From Paludibacteraceae bacterium (GTDB taxonomy: Bacteria; Bacteroidota; Bacteroidia; Bacteroidales; Paludibacteraceae): 9,256 nucleotides of DNA. Both the position numbers and the translations under genes were made by a program. Shown piece by piece: positions 1 to 6,875 of this stretch. Location of the stretch: contig JALNVE010000112.1 in NCBI GenBank assembly GCA_023227695.1, forward strand, positions 1 through 9,256, read 5' to 3'. How positions within the stretch are numbered: position 1 is the first letter of the stretch; each line of letters starts with the position of its first letter. The notes beneath the pieces were generated by a model. It saw only the letters and a list, made by a program, of their open reading frames with translations. It searched no databases and had not been told where the DNA came from.

Positions 1-78
1 TCTTACTACCGCAAGCTTAAAGCTCATCGGGTAGTCTTTTTGTGAACGTCTAACGTACTGTCTTTCTTTTCCTTTCAT
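1..78 (-). CDS. IS3-family transposase OrfA, N-terminal fragment cut by window edge
   Basis: This is the start of a minus-strand gene that runs off the left edge of the window. The ATG is at 78-76 and 26 codons are visible with no stop. The peptide begins MKGKERQYVRRSQKDYP and continues MSFKLAVVR. A basic N-terminus followed by a (Y/M)SFKL-VV segment is typical of the first helix of the helix-turn-helix domain in IS3-group OrfA proteins of Bacteroidota. OrfA binds the IS ends, and OrfA-OrfB fusions made by frameshifting carry out transposition; this is family knowledge, since the catalytic part lies outside the window. The upstream sequence looks like an IS end (see the mobile element entry), which supports the call. 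Only 26 residues are available, so the family is likely rather than certain. Confidence 0.6.
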   Translation of the reverse strand, partial: MKGKERQYVRRSQKDYPMSFKLAVVR

Positions 79-120
79 ATTCGTTACTTTTTTGTTGTAA
101 CGCTATTTCAGGACGTGACA
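1..120 (-). mobile_element. End of an IS3-like insertion sequence
   Basis: Read on the minus strand, the sequence starting at 120 is TGTCACGTCCTGAAATAGCG and leads into the OrfA start at 78. IS3-group elements begin with TG and end with CA, and their first gene starts within roughly 50-100 bp of the end, so 120 is the best-supported boundary. The flanking 121-123 (TTA) would be one copy of a 3-bp target duplication, but the other end is outside the window. A 6-bp inverted repeat (82-87 CGTTAC and 97-102 GTAACG) lies immediately upstream of the OrfA start. The boundary is inferred from the TG/CA rule and gene position, not from a matched opposite end. Confidence 0.5.
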
Positions 121-127
121 TTAGTTC

Positions 128-160
128 AACAAAAAAGGCTGTCCCGAAAGGAACAGCCTT
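128..160 (-). terminator. Rho-independent terminator after the beta-barrel gene
   Basis: AAGGCTGT (135-142) pairs perfectly with ACAGCCTT (153-160). Two further C-G pairs sit inside (144-145 with 150-151), separated from the outer stem by one C-A mismatch, and the tip is a four-base loop. On the minus strand the hairpin is followed by TTTTTTGTTG. It lies about 20 bases past the stop codon of the outer-membrane protein gene and probably ends the whole minus-strand gene series. It also stands between that series and the insertion sequence. Confidence 0.88.
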
Positions 161-180
161 AATATGTGAATGTTTTATTT

Positions 181-801
181 TTAGAAAATAAAACCGATAC
201 CAGCAGTGTACGCAACACTTTTTAAAGACCTGTTCTGGTCATTTTTATTAAGGTTCATCAAACCCCATTCGGCATCGATTGTAATATAGAAAGGTGCAAA
301 TATGAATTTTGTACCTGCAGCCAAACCTATTTCGTATTGGCTGAAACGGCCATCAGAACCGAACAGTTTCTCGGTGTTTGTGGTCTTGTTTCCATATATG
401 TCATAATGCTCTCTGGTGTAATCTCCTGCAATTCCGTATGCAAAATATGGACCGGCGTTAAATCTCCAATCCAACTCGGTCTCCATCGGAAGTGAAAAAC
501 TGATTTTAAGAGGAATCTCTACGTATATAGGATTACTCTCAATGTTCTCTAGTGTATCATAAACAGCTGCTCTGACCTCTTCTGTGTGACCTTTAAGTGA
601 GACTTCAAGCATGGGTTGAAAGGTGAGGTAATCACCAAGTGGCATATCAACTCCAAATGCTACACGTGCTCCGATCTTATATTCAGAATCGCTTATGGTC
701 ATGGTTGTGTAGCTCGCACCTGCTTCTACTAGATATTGAAGTTGAGCATAAGTTTTGGTTGAAAGTATGCTTAAAAAGATGAAAAATACTATTCTTTTCA
801 T
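181..801 (-). CDS. Small outer-membrane beta-barrel protein (PorT-like/OMP_b-brl type)
   Basis: The 206-residue protein starts with a signal peptide (MKRIVFFIFLSILSTKTYA, cleavage probably after residue 19, before QLQ). The mature part consists of alternating polar/hydrophobic strands rich in Gly, Tyr and Phe with polar turns, for example YLVEAGASYTTMTI, a GARVAFGVDM segment and a late AAGTKFIFAPFYITIDAEWG segment. It ends in GIGFIF; a C-terminal Phe is the usual signal for BAM-dependent insertion into the outer membrane. Length and pattern fit the 8-strand barrels common in Bacteroidota. No enzymatic or transport role can be read from the sequence. The ATG is 29 bp after the LemA stop and the gene is followed by a terminator, so it is probably the last gene of the transcription unit. 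General class is fairly secure; the specific role is unknown. Confidence 0.82.
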   Translation of the reverse strand: MKRIVFFIFLSILSTKTYAQLQYLVEAGASYTTMTISDSEYKIGARVAFGVDMPLGDYLTFQPMLEVSLKGHTEEVRAAVYDTLENIESNPIYVEIPLKISFSLPMETELDWRFNAGPYFAYGIAGDYTREHYDIYGNKTTNTEKLFGSDGRFSQYEIGLAAGTKFIFAPFYITIDAEWGLMNLNKNDQNRSLKSVAYTAGIGFIF

Positions 802-830
802 TGCTTTATTTGTCTATTGCCTGTATGTGA

Positions 831-1415
831 TTATTCGAAATTTACAGTTGGAGCCTTTTCTGTGCCTTCATCTGCTTTGAAATAAGGACGTTCATTGAAG
901 CCTCCGAAACCAGCTATTAGATTGTTAGGGAATTTTCTGACCGCAACATTGAAATTTTTGGTTGTCTCGTTAAATTTCTGTCTTGCAAAGTTAATCCTAT
1001 TTTCAGTTCCTTCCAATTGAGCTTGTAGTTCAAGGAAGTTTTGATTTGCTTTCAAATCAGGATAGTTTTCTGCTACAGCAATCAATCTTCCCAAAGCTCC
1101 GCTTATTGTATTCTGAGCTTTTTGGAACTCTGCTAATTTCTCAGGAGTAAGATTGCTTGCATCTACATTAATGGATGTTGCTTTAGATCTTGCTTCGATA
1201 ACACTTTGAAGAGTAGTTGCCTCATGTTTTGCATATCCTTTTACTATGTTTACCAAGTTTGGAATCAAGTCGGATCTACGTTGGTATTGTGTCTCAACGT
1301 CGCTCCAAGCATTAGTAACCTGCTCGTCTAAACTTACAAGATTGTTATACACTTTGACTCCAAAAAGTACTGCTGCTGCTAAAACAACAAGTGTGATAAT
1401 AAGGGATTTGTTCAT
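831..1415 (-). CDS. lemA: LemA family protein
   Basis: The 194-residue protein has one N-terminal membrane segment (about residues 4-22, SLIITLVVLAAAVLFGVKVY) followed by a helical, mostly cytoplasm- or periplasm-exposed domain. The family signature is clear: YNNLVSLDEQVTNAWSDVE, then QYQRRSDLIPNLVNIVKGY, and near the C-terminus ENRINFARQKFNETTKNFN and VRKFPNNLIAGFGGF. The length is typical of the family. LemA proteins are widespread, form coiled-coil-like helical bundles, and have no settled biochemical function. They very often neighbour TPM-domain proteins, as here, with 33 bp to the upstream TPM gene and 29 bp to the downstream barrel gene. Co-transcription with those genes is inferred from the spacing and shared strand. 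The ATG at 1415 is the only start giving an intact N-terminal anchor. Confidence 0.95.
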   Translation of the reverse strand: MNKSLIITLVVLAAAVLFGVKVYNNLVSLDEQVTNAWSDVETQYQRRSDLIPNLVNIVKGYAKHEATTLQSVIEARSKATSINVDASNLTPEKLAEFQKAQNTISGALGRLIAVAENYPDLKANQNFLELQAQLEGTENRINFARQKFNETTKNFNVAVRKFPNNLIAGFGGFNERPYFKADEGTEKAPTVNFE

Positions 1416-1448
1416 TATGTTTATATTTTTTTATTGTTTTTATTCAAA

Positions 1449-2321
1449 TTAGAAATCAGAGCTGCTGCCGCCTCCGCTGAAACCTCCGCCTCCAAAACTG
1501 CCTCCGCCACCGCCGAAGCCACCGCCAGAAATCCAACCGCCACCACCGCCTGCGTATTTAGGCTTTGGCTCTTTCTTTCTGACTGAGATTTCTGTGTTTC
1601 CGCATTTAGAGCAATTGTAAGTTACTCTTTCTTTTTGGTGACCTATATCAGTCGTTTGGGTAACTATGAATGAACGTTTGCCGCATTGAGGGCATTTCCT
1701 TACGGAAAAATGAGTGATCAAAAATATGAAAAAGAACGGACCGCCAAAGAGGATTATGAAGGTGAGTATATCTTTCGTTGAGCTTGATTCTTCTCCGCCT
1801 TCGTTGGCAACAATCGTGTTTGTGCCATCCAAATGCGCACATACAGCACGAACGCCATTCGTCATGCCTTCGCTCCATTTGTTTTCACCAAAGAAGCTGT
1901 TCATATATTTGACTTGAATTCTCTTGCAAATGGCATCGGGGAGGAAACCTTCCATTCCTGAGCCAGTTACGAAAGAGATACACCTGTCTCCTGTTGAAAG
2001 AACAATGACTAGTCCGTTACTGCTTTTCTTTTTTCCTACGCCGTATTTGTTTCCTAATTTCAGACCAAAATCGAAACAGCTTTCTTCATAATGTTCAGCT
2101 GCCACAACAACGACTTGAGCTCCCGTTGTAAGTTCCAACTTGTGTAACATGTCGTCCATAACGGCAACAGAATCTTCGATCAGTATTTTATCAGGATTGC
2201 ATACATATTTATTGCTGTCAACCAGATGCACCATTTCGATGTTGTCGACGTTATAAGTGCCTGCAAATAGATTGACTGCAGATAGGAATAGAAGCGTTAT
2301 GACTAACCAATACTTTTTCAT
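1449..2321 (-). CDS. TPM-domain (YgcG-like) membrane protein with a zinc ribbon and Gly-rich tail
   Basis: The order of parts in this 290-residue protein is: a signal peptide (1-20, ending NLFA); a TPM domain at about 35-170, including TTGAQVVVVAAE, NKYGVGKKKSSNGLVIVLST, and the later EGFLPDAICKRIQVKYM and WSEGMTNGVRAV; a membrane segment (about 185-203); a zinc-ribbon-like pair of CxxC knuckles (CPQC at 210-213 and CSKC at 237-240); and a Gly/Ser-rich tail (257-287) ending SSSDF. TPM domains are found in YgcG-type proteins and in plant TLP18.3, a thylakoid protein with reported phosphatase activity linked to photosystem II repair; activity in this copy is not established. The domain should face outside the inner membrane and the ribbon inside. 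The ribbon is an addition compared with the broken paralogue next door. LemA follows 33 bp downstream, the usual pairing. Confidence 0.92.
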   Translation of the reverse strand: MKKYWLVITLLFLSAVNLFAGTYNVDNIEMVHLVDSNKYVCNPDKILIEDSVAVMDDMLHKLELTTGAQVVVVAAEHYEESCFDFGLKLGNKYGVGKKKSSNGLVIVLSTGDRCISFVTGSGMEGFLPDAICKRIQVKYMNSFFGENKWSEGMTNGVRAVCAHLDGTNTIVANEGGEESSSTKDILTFIILFGGPFFFIFLITHFSVRKCPQCGKRSFIVTQTTDIGHQKERVTYNCSKCGNTEISVRKKEPKPKYAGGGGGWISGGGFGGGGGSFGGGGFSGGGSSSDF

Positions 2322-2325
2322 TCAG

Positions 2326-2333
2326 CAAATTTA
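2326..2333 (-). promoter_or_regulatory. Possible -7 element of the intact TPM gene
   Basis: The minus strand reads TAAATTTG here, matching the Bacteroidota -7 consensus TAnnTTTG, only 4 bases upstream of the ATG at 2321. If used, transcription would begin at or within a base or two of the start codon, giving an almost leaderless message. No TTTG is found at the expected -33 distance, and the six fixed bases occur by chance in AT-rich DNA, so this is weak. Confidence 0.25.
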
Positions 2334-2524
2334 AAAAAATCTTTGAAATAACGCCTTTCTTTTGTAGATTTCCTTTATTAGGATTCCCTTATTTAACCGA
2401 ATTCTAAAAATATTTTGAGTTTGATTTTGTATCCCTATGATGCTAATTTTAGGATTACATTTTGGATGCTTTTCAGAAAGAAGATCATTAACTTATGTCT
2501 TTGTCCCAATGTTTTTTAAGGAGA

Positions 2525-2620
2525 TTATTCTTCTAGGTTAGTGCTGGGCATTTTTTCATTCGATCCTTTTGTGGTAATGAATTGGATACATCTGTCTTTG
2601 GTTAAAAGAACAATGACAAG
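2525..2620 (-). pseudogene. Decayed fragment of a third TPM-domain gene
   Basis: Translating the minus strand from 2620 gives LVIVLLTKDRCIQFIT and then TKGSNEKMPSTNLEE before a TAA at 2527-2525. The first 16 residues align without gaps with LVIVLSTKDRCIQFAT of the broken TPM gene at 3341-2669 and with LVIVLSTGDRCISFVT of the intact protein. At the DNA level GTCATTGTTCTTT is shared with the intact gene, and CTTGTCATTGT with the broken one. There is no start codon or flanking domain, and similarity fades after about 2558. The fragment is in the same frame as the upstream broken gene and begins 48 bases after its stop codon. It is best read as a relic of an extra TPM copy or of a local partial duplication. 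Confidence 0.7.
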
Positions 2621-2668
2621 GTTTCGATTGTTTTGAATCTGATTAAGTTGGTTTTGGTTAGTAATCGT

Positions 2669-3341
2669 TTAAAAACGGGATCCGCCACCACCACCGCCGA
2701 AACTTCCGCCGCCAAAACTACCTCCTCTGCCTCTGGAACCTCCACTTCTACTGCCTATTGCTGATATTCCAAAAACTCTGAGTAAAATTAGAATTATGAG
2801 TAAAATGAATGAAGCCATGGAGTAATCATTAGCTTGCTCTTCTATGATTTCAGAACCGTCCAGATGATTGTATAACGCACGGATTCCATTTGTCATACCT
2901 TCTTCCCATTTGCCTTCAGCAAATTGCTCGTTCATATAATCTATTTGTATTCTTTTGCAAATGATGTCGGGCAGGTCACCTTCTAATCCTTTCCCTGTTG
3001 CAAACTGAATGCATCTATCTTTTGTGCTAAGTACAATGACAAGACGTACTTTTCCCCTACTCCATATTTGTTTCCAAGGTTTACTGCAAAATTGAGGCAA
3101 TCGGGTTCTGCAGATTCTGCAACAACAACGACCTTTTCTATTCCGGTGTTAAGCACTAAATAGTTAGCATCTCATCTATGACGGCAACGGAATCTGGGTT
3201 AAGTATGAAGTCGGGGTTACAGACATATTTATTACTGTCTGCTAGGTGCACCATCTCGATGTTGTCAATGTTATAGATGCCTGCGAATAGTCTAATTGCA
3301 GAGAACCATAGAAATAATATGACAAGTGTGTGCCGTTTCAT
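2669..3341 (-). pseudogene. TPM-domain (YgcG-like) protein gene broken by two frameshifts
   Basis: Three frames together reproduce a TPM protein. The ATG frame (3341-3156) gives a signal peptide and the start of the domain, then stops at TAG (3158-3156). The next frame continues as YLVLNTGIEKVVVVAESAEP and on to NLGNKYGVGEK. A third frame gives VRLVIVLSTKDRCIQFATGK and runs to the stop at 2669. Compared with the intact paralogue, the first break fits loss of one base near 3163 (CTAACTAT for CTAAACTAT) and the second a net loss of about 10 bases near 3046-3056. Beyond the TPM domain are a membrane segment and a Gly-rich tail (RGGSFGGGSFGGGGGGSRF), without the zinc ribbon of the neighbour. The start codon is 8 bp past the CNNM/CBS stop. 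Sequencing error could mimic one break but hardly two. Confidence 0.85.
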
Positions 3342-3349
3342 TCTTTTGT

Positions 3350-4417
3350 CTATTCTTTTGAACTGGAATCTTGAGTCTCATCTTGTGCAAAGTCCATATT
3401 TTGAGACTTTTTGCGCCATCTCTCCTTTGCGAATTGCTGCATGTCTATCTGAACATCGCTCTCATCTGTGATTTCCAAACCGAGAATGGTCTCAACCACA
3501 TCTTCCATTGTAACGATACCTTCCATGCCTCCGTATTCGTCAATGACCAAAGCAATCAACTCTTTCTTGGAAATCATCAGGTCATAGAACTTCGGTATAG
3601 ATGTATTTTCATAGCAGACAATGATGGGACGACGAATTTCTTTCAATCTTGTACTCTTCTGTCCGTTAGCTAAACGTAAAAGGATATCTGATTTAAGTAC
3701 GAAACCTGTGATGTTGTCTATCGTGTTCGTGTAAATCGGAATTCGTGAGTAACGCAGAAACTCCTTGTTGTTAAAGAATTTCTCCAACGTCAAATCCTCC
3801 TGAGCTGCAAGAACAACAGTTCTTGGGGTCATGATACTTCTTACTTTGGTGGAAGTCAGCTTGATGAGGTTGGATATGATTTTACTTTCGTTGGATTCAA
3901 ATACACCTTCTTTTTCGCCCATGTAAGTCAGTGCCACTAGCTCTTCACGGCTGATGGTCTGTGCGTTTTTATTTGTTATCATTTTTGTGATAATGCGAGA
4001 TAAAATAACAAAAGGGTAGGCGATGTATGTTGTACCTTTGATCAAATATGAGATATTTGGGGCTAATGAACGCCAATGGTTGGCACCTATTGATTTCGGT
4101 ATAATCTCCGTGAATATCAGAATGAGGAGTGTCATAATAAATGATGCAATTCCGAAATATTCGTTTCCGAAAATGGCAACGGCTTGTGCTCCGACACCGG
4201 CAGCGCCGATGGTGTTGGCTAATGTGTTAAGAGCAAGGATGGCTGCAATAGATTTATCGACGTTGCTCTTCAGCTGTTTCATGATCATTCCGCCTTTGCT
4301 CTTTGTGGAAATCGTCTCGATATAAGAGGCTGAACAGGACAGGAGAACAGATTCCATGAGCGAACAAAGGGAAGAAACTAAAAGAGCAGAGAATAAATAA
4401 ATAAATAATAGAACCAT
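3350..4417 (-). CDS. CNNM (DUF21) and CBS-pair membrane protein, CorB/hemolysin-C-related
   Basis: The 355-residue protein begins with a CNNM transmembrane domain (about 1-145) with hydrophobic segments near 1-25, 57-82, 88-106 and 122-140, including the family motifs ALNTLANTIGAAGVGAQA (62-79) and FTEIIPKSIGA (101-111). Two CBS motifs follow (about 190-250 and 258-315, with VIDEYGGMEGIVTMEDVVE), which bind adenine nucleotides in related proteins. CorB/CNNM family members take part in Mg2+ export or homeostasis; that role is inferred. The C-terminal CorC_HlyC domain found in many relatives is absent: after the CBS pair there is only a 40-residue charged tail. A GTG at 4447 would add ten residues but overlaps a good -7 promoter element (4454-4447), so the ATG at 4417 is preferred. 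The broken TPM gene starts 8 bp after its stop, suggesting one transcript. Confidence 0.9.
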   Translation of the reverse strand: MVLLFIYLFSALLVSSLCSLMESVLLSCSASYIETISTKSKGGMIMKQLKSNVDKSIAAILALNTLANTIGAAGVGAQAVAIFGNEYFGIASFIMTLLILIFTEIIPKSIGANHWRSLAPNISYLIKGTTYIAYPFVILSRIITKMITNKNAQTISREELVALTYMGEKEGVFESNESKIISNLIKLTSTKVRSIMTPRTVVLAAQEDLTLEKFFNNKEFLRYSRIPIYTNTIDNITGFVLKSDILLRLANGQKSTRLKEIRRPIIVCYENTSIPKFYDLMISKKELIALVIDEYGGMEGIVTMEDVVETILGLEITDESDVQIDMQQFAKERWRKKSQNMDFAQDETQDSSSKE

Positions 4418-4446
4418 ATAGAGATAAAAACTTTGATTTTTATACA

Positions 4447-4454
4447 CAAAGTTA
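4447..4454 (-). promoter_or_regulatory. -7 promoter element of the CNNM/CBS gene
   Basis: The minus strand reads TAACTTTG, a full match to the Bacteroidota -7 consensus TAnnTTTG. Transcription would begin near 4443, giving a leader of about 26 bases before the ATG at 4417. A clean TTTG at -33 is lacking (TTTC at 4474-4471, with short spacing). It is the first promoter candidate after the pnp terminator and could serve the whole minus-strand series down to 181. Confidence 0.55.
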
Positions 4455-4471
4455 ATTTATATTTTAGTTTG

Positions 4472-4524
4472 AAAGTCCATAAAGTCCATAAAGTTTGTAA
4501 ATGAAAAAAGTATTTAAAGTCCAT
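4472..4524. repeat. Three copies of a 9-bp repeat, AAAGTCCAT
   Basis: AAAGTCCAT occurs at 4472-4480 and 4481-4489 in direct tandem, with a partial third unit (AAAGT, 4490-4494), and again at 4516-4524. The tandem pair lies at about -29 to -46 relative to the predicted start of transcription of the CNNM/CBS gene. It could be a binding site for a regulator or a small simple-sequence repeat; the sequence does not decide between these. Confidence 0.7.
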
Positions 4525-4586
4525 ATAGAGGAGGTGGCTCCCTTCGTGGGCTTCCAACTTTGCAGGTTTTATGGACAAGTCTATCA

Positions 4587-4623
4587 CAAAAAAAAAGAAC
4601 CGCTCGCGAAGGCGAACGGTTCT
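4587..4623 (-). terminator. Rho-independent terminator of pnp
   Basis: AGAACCG (4596-4602) pairs with CGGTTCT (4617-4623). After one C-A mismatch, TCGC (4604-4607) pairs with GCGA (4612-4615), leaving a four-base loop. On the minus strand the stem is followed by a run of nine T (4595-4587). It begins about 40 bases past the pnp stop codon and separates pnp from the CNNM/CBS gene, so the latter probably needs its own promoter. Confidence 0.93.
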
Positions 4624-4662
4624 TCTATATTGAGAATTGAAAAATTATCAGTTGTCCTCTTT

Positions 4663-6840
4663 TTAATCCTCTCTTCTGTCGTCTCTTCTTCTCTCATCTC
4701 TCTTCTTGTCTTCCTCTGTTCTTTCTGGCTTAGGAAAAAGAGCTTTGTGAGAAAGTTTGAACTTACCTGACTTAGGGTCGACATCGAGTAGCTTAACAGT
4801 GATTTTGTCGCCCTCTTTAATGCCTGTCTGTTCCATAGTCTCGAATCGTTTCCAATCTATTTCAGATATGTGAAGCAATCCTTCTTTTCCTGCCATGAAC
4901 TCAACGAAAGCTCCGTAAGGCATGATAGACTTGACCTTTGCCTCGTAAGTCTCACCAACCTCAGGAATGGCAACGATAGCTTTGATACGAGCAACTGCAT
5001 CATCCAAAGAAACTTTGTTTGTAGCAGCAATCTCTACGCGGCCTTGTTTGTCTGTCTCTTCGATTGAGATCGTAGCACCGGATTTTTCTTGCATATCTTG
5101 GATGATCTTTCCTCCAGGACCTATTATTGCACCAATCATCTCCTTAGGAACCATTATGATAACGATACGAGGAGCATTGTCTTTCAAGTCAGCACGTGGC
5201 TCAGCAATAGTCTCTGTTATCTTGCTAAGGATGTGTTCACGTCCTTGTTTTGCTTGATTCAAAGCTTTTTCAAGAATCTCGTAAGAAAGACCATCTACCT
5301 TGATATCCATCTGAGTAGCTGTGATACCATCTTTTGTTCCTGTTACCTTGAAGTCCATATCACCAAGGTGATCTTCGTCTCCAAGAATATCAGAAAGAAC
5401 AGCATATTTAGTGTTGCCTTTGTCTGTAATCAATCCCATTGCTATACCAGAAACAGGTTTCTTGATCTTAACACCAGCATCCATTAGAGCTAGAGTTCCG
5501 GCACATACAGTTGCCATTGATGAAGAACCGTTAGACTCCATGATGTCTGATACGATGCGTACAACATAAGGATAGTCTTCTGGAATCATTCTTGATAAAG
5601 CACGGTGAGCCAAGTTTCCGTGACCGATTTCACGACGGCCAACTCCACGTTGAGCTTTTGCCTCGCCAGTTGAGAATGGAGGGAAATTATAGTGTAATAA
5701 GAATCTCTCTTTTCCTTTGATAAGAACCTCGTCGATCAACTTCTCGTCTTGCTTTGTACCCAAAGTAACAGAAGTCAACGATTGAGTTTCACCACGAGTG
5801 AAGATGGCTGATCCGTGTGCGCCAGGAAGGTAACCAACCTCGCACCAGATAGGACGGATGTCTGTAGTCTTACGACCATCCAAACGTTTGCCCTCATCCA
5901 AGATAGCACGACGCATAGCCTCTTTCTCAACAGCGTTGTAGTATCTGTCGATCATTACAGCTTGCTCTTCTGCTTTCTCAGGATCCATAGCAGCGATGTA
6001 CTCCTCTTTAAGCGTAGTGAATTTCTCCTCTCTGTCATGTTTGTCTGCGTTAGCCGAAGTTGCAAATGCGTAAGCCTTGTCGTAACATTTTGCCCAAATG
6101 TCTTTCTCCAATTCTTCGTCTTTGTCCTCGTGGCAGTAAACACGTTTCTCAGTTTTGCCAACCATTTCGGTCAACTCTTTCTGAGCAATACATTGTTTCT
6201 TGATAGCTTCGTGAGCAAATTTCAAAGCATCTAGCATTTCAGCCTCAGAAACCTCATTCATCTCACCCTCAACCATCATGATATTCTCGTAGGTTGCACC
6301 GACCATGATGTCGATATCAGCTTTCTCGTTATCCTTGAAAGTTGGGTTGATTACGAATTTCCCATCGATACGGGCAACTCTCACTTCTGAAATTGGTCCG
6401 TGGAAAGGTATGTTTGAAACAGCCAAAGCAGCAGAAGCAGCTAAGCCAGCAAGAGCGTCAGGTTGATCAACGCCATCTGCAGAAATCAACATTACATTAA
6501 CGAATGTCTCTGCGTGATAATCATCAGGGAATAATGGACGTAATGCACGGTCCACTAATCTTGAGATCAATATTTCATAATCAGAAGATCTTCCTTCTCT
6601 TTTGGTGAAACCTCCAGGAAATCTTCCGAAAGCACCATACTTCTCTTTGTATTCAACTGTAAGCGGCATGAAATCAGTTCCGGGAACTGCATCTTTTGCG
6701 GAACAAACTGTGGCTAGCAACATTGTATTGCCCATACGTACCACTACTGCACCGTCGGCCTGTTTGGCCAATTTCCCAGTTTCGATCGTGATGGTTCTTC
6801 CATCTGATAATTCGATCGTCTTTGTAATAGCGTTAATCAT
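4663..6840 (-). CDS. pnp: Polyribonucleotide nucleotidyltransferase (PNPase)
   Basis: This enzyme degrades RNA from the 3' end with phosphate, releasing nucleoside diphosphates, and can run in reverse to add tails; it works as a cytoplasmic trimer. The 725 residues show the full family order: a first RNase PH domain (about 10-145, with FPGGFTKREGR at the place of the E. coli FFRR loop), a helical linker (about 235-310), a second RNase PH domain (about 320-540) with GSSS at 438-441 and DEDHLGDMDFK, where Asp490 and Asp496 match the catalytic aspartates of E. coli, a KH domain (about 555-620, IIGPGGKI), and an S1 domain (about 628-697, YEAKVKSIMPYGAFVEF). The tail (704-725) is a charged run of D, E, R and K. 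No key residue is missing. It is apparently a single-gene unit with its own promoter and terminator. Confidence 0.98.
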   Translation of the reverse strand: MINAITKTIELSDGRTITIETGKLAKQADGAVVVRMGNTMLLATVCSAKDAVPGTDFMPLTVEYKEKYGAFGRFPGGFTKREGRSSDYEILISRLVDRALRPLFPDDYHAETFVNVMLISADGVDQPDALAGLAASAALAVSNIPFHGPISEVRVARIDGKFVINPTFKDNEKADIDIMVGATYENIMMVEGEMNEVSEAEMLDALKFAHEAIKKQCIAQKELTEMVGKTEKRVYCHEDKDEELEKDIWAKCYDKAYAFATSANADKHDREEKFTTLKEEYIAAMDPEKAEEQAVMIDRYYNAVEKEAMRRAILDEGKRLDGRKTTDIRPIWCEVGYLPGAHGSAIFTRGETQSLTSVTLGTKQDEKLIDEVLIKGKERFLLHYNFPPFSTGEAKAQRGVGRREIGHGNLAHRALSRMIPEDYPYVVRIVSDIMESNGSSSMATVCAGTLALMDAGVKIKKPVSGIAMGLITDKGNTKYAVLSDILGDEDHLGDMDFKVTGTKDGITATQMDIKVDGLSYEILEKALNQAKQGREHILSKITETIAEPRADLKDNAPRIVIIMVPKEMIGAIIGPGGKIIQDMQEKSGATISIEETDKQGRVEIAATNKVSLDDAVARIKAIVAIPEVGETYEAKVKSIMPYGAFVEFMAGKEGLLHISEIDWKRFETMEQTGIKEGDKITVKLLDVDPKSGKFKLSHKALFPKPERTEEDKKRDERRRDDRRED

Positions 6841-6875
6841 TTCTTTTACTTTTTCTTCTTTTAAATCTATTGTTG

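Larger units (their letters stand above)
2322..2668. other. Gene-free spacer between the TPM copies
   Basis: This stretch separates the intact TPM gene from the stop of the broken one. The part at about 2558-2620 holds a recognisable decayed TPM fragment (separate entry). The remainder is AT-rich, shows no credible open frame or hairpin terminator, and may be further decayed coding sequence no longer recognisable by eye. Next to the intact gene is a promoter-like TAAATTTG on the minus strand (2333-2326). Confidence 0.6.

Noticed and set aside
1480..1560. Repeated CCGCC/CCACC units as a possible DNA repeat array
   Set aside because: They are simply the Gly codons of the Gly-rich tail of the TPM protein on the opposite strand.
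4418..4447. GTG at 4447 as the start of the CNNM/CBS protein
   Set aside because: It overlaps a full-match -7 promoter element, so it would not be transcribed, and the ATG at 4417 opens directly into the first membrane segment.
4525..4565. GC-richer patch GAGGTGGCTCCC/TGGGCTTCCAAC as a second terminator
   Set aside because: Only a short CCC/GGG stem forms, with mismatches beyond it and no T run on either side.
4501..4770. Plus-strand open frame of 89 codons starting ATGAAAAAAGT
   Set aside because: It runs through the pnp terminator hairpin and into the antisense of the pnp tail, with low-complexity sequence and no recognisable domain.
5815..6234. Plus-strand open frame of 139 codons within pnp
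   Set aside because: It is antisense to the well-conserved PNPase coding sequence and shows no protein-like motif; it is a by-product of pnp codon use.
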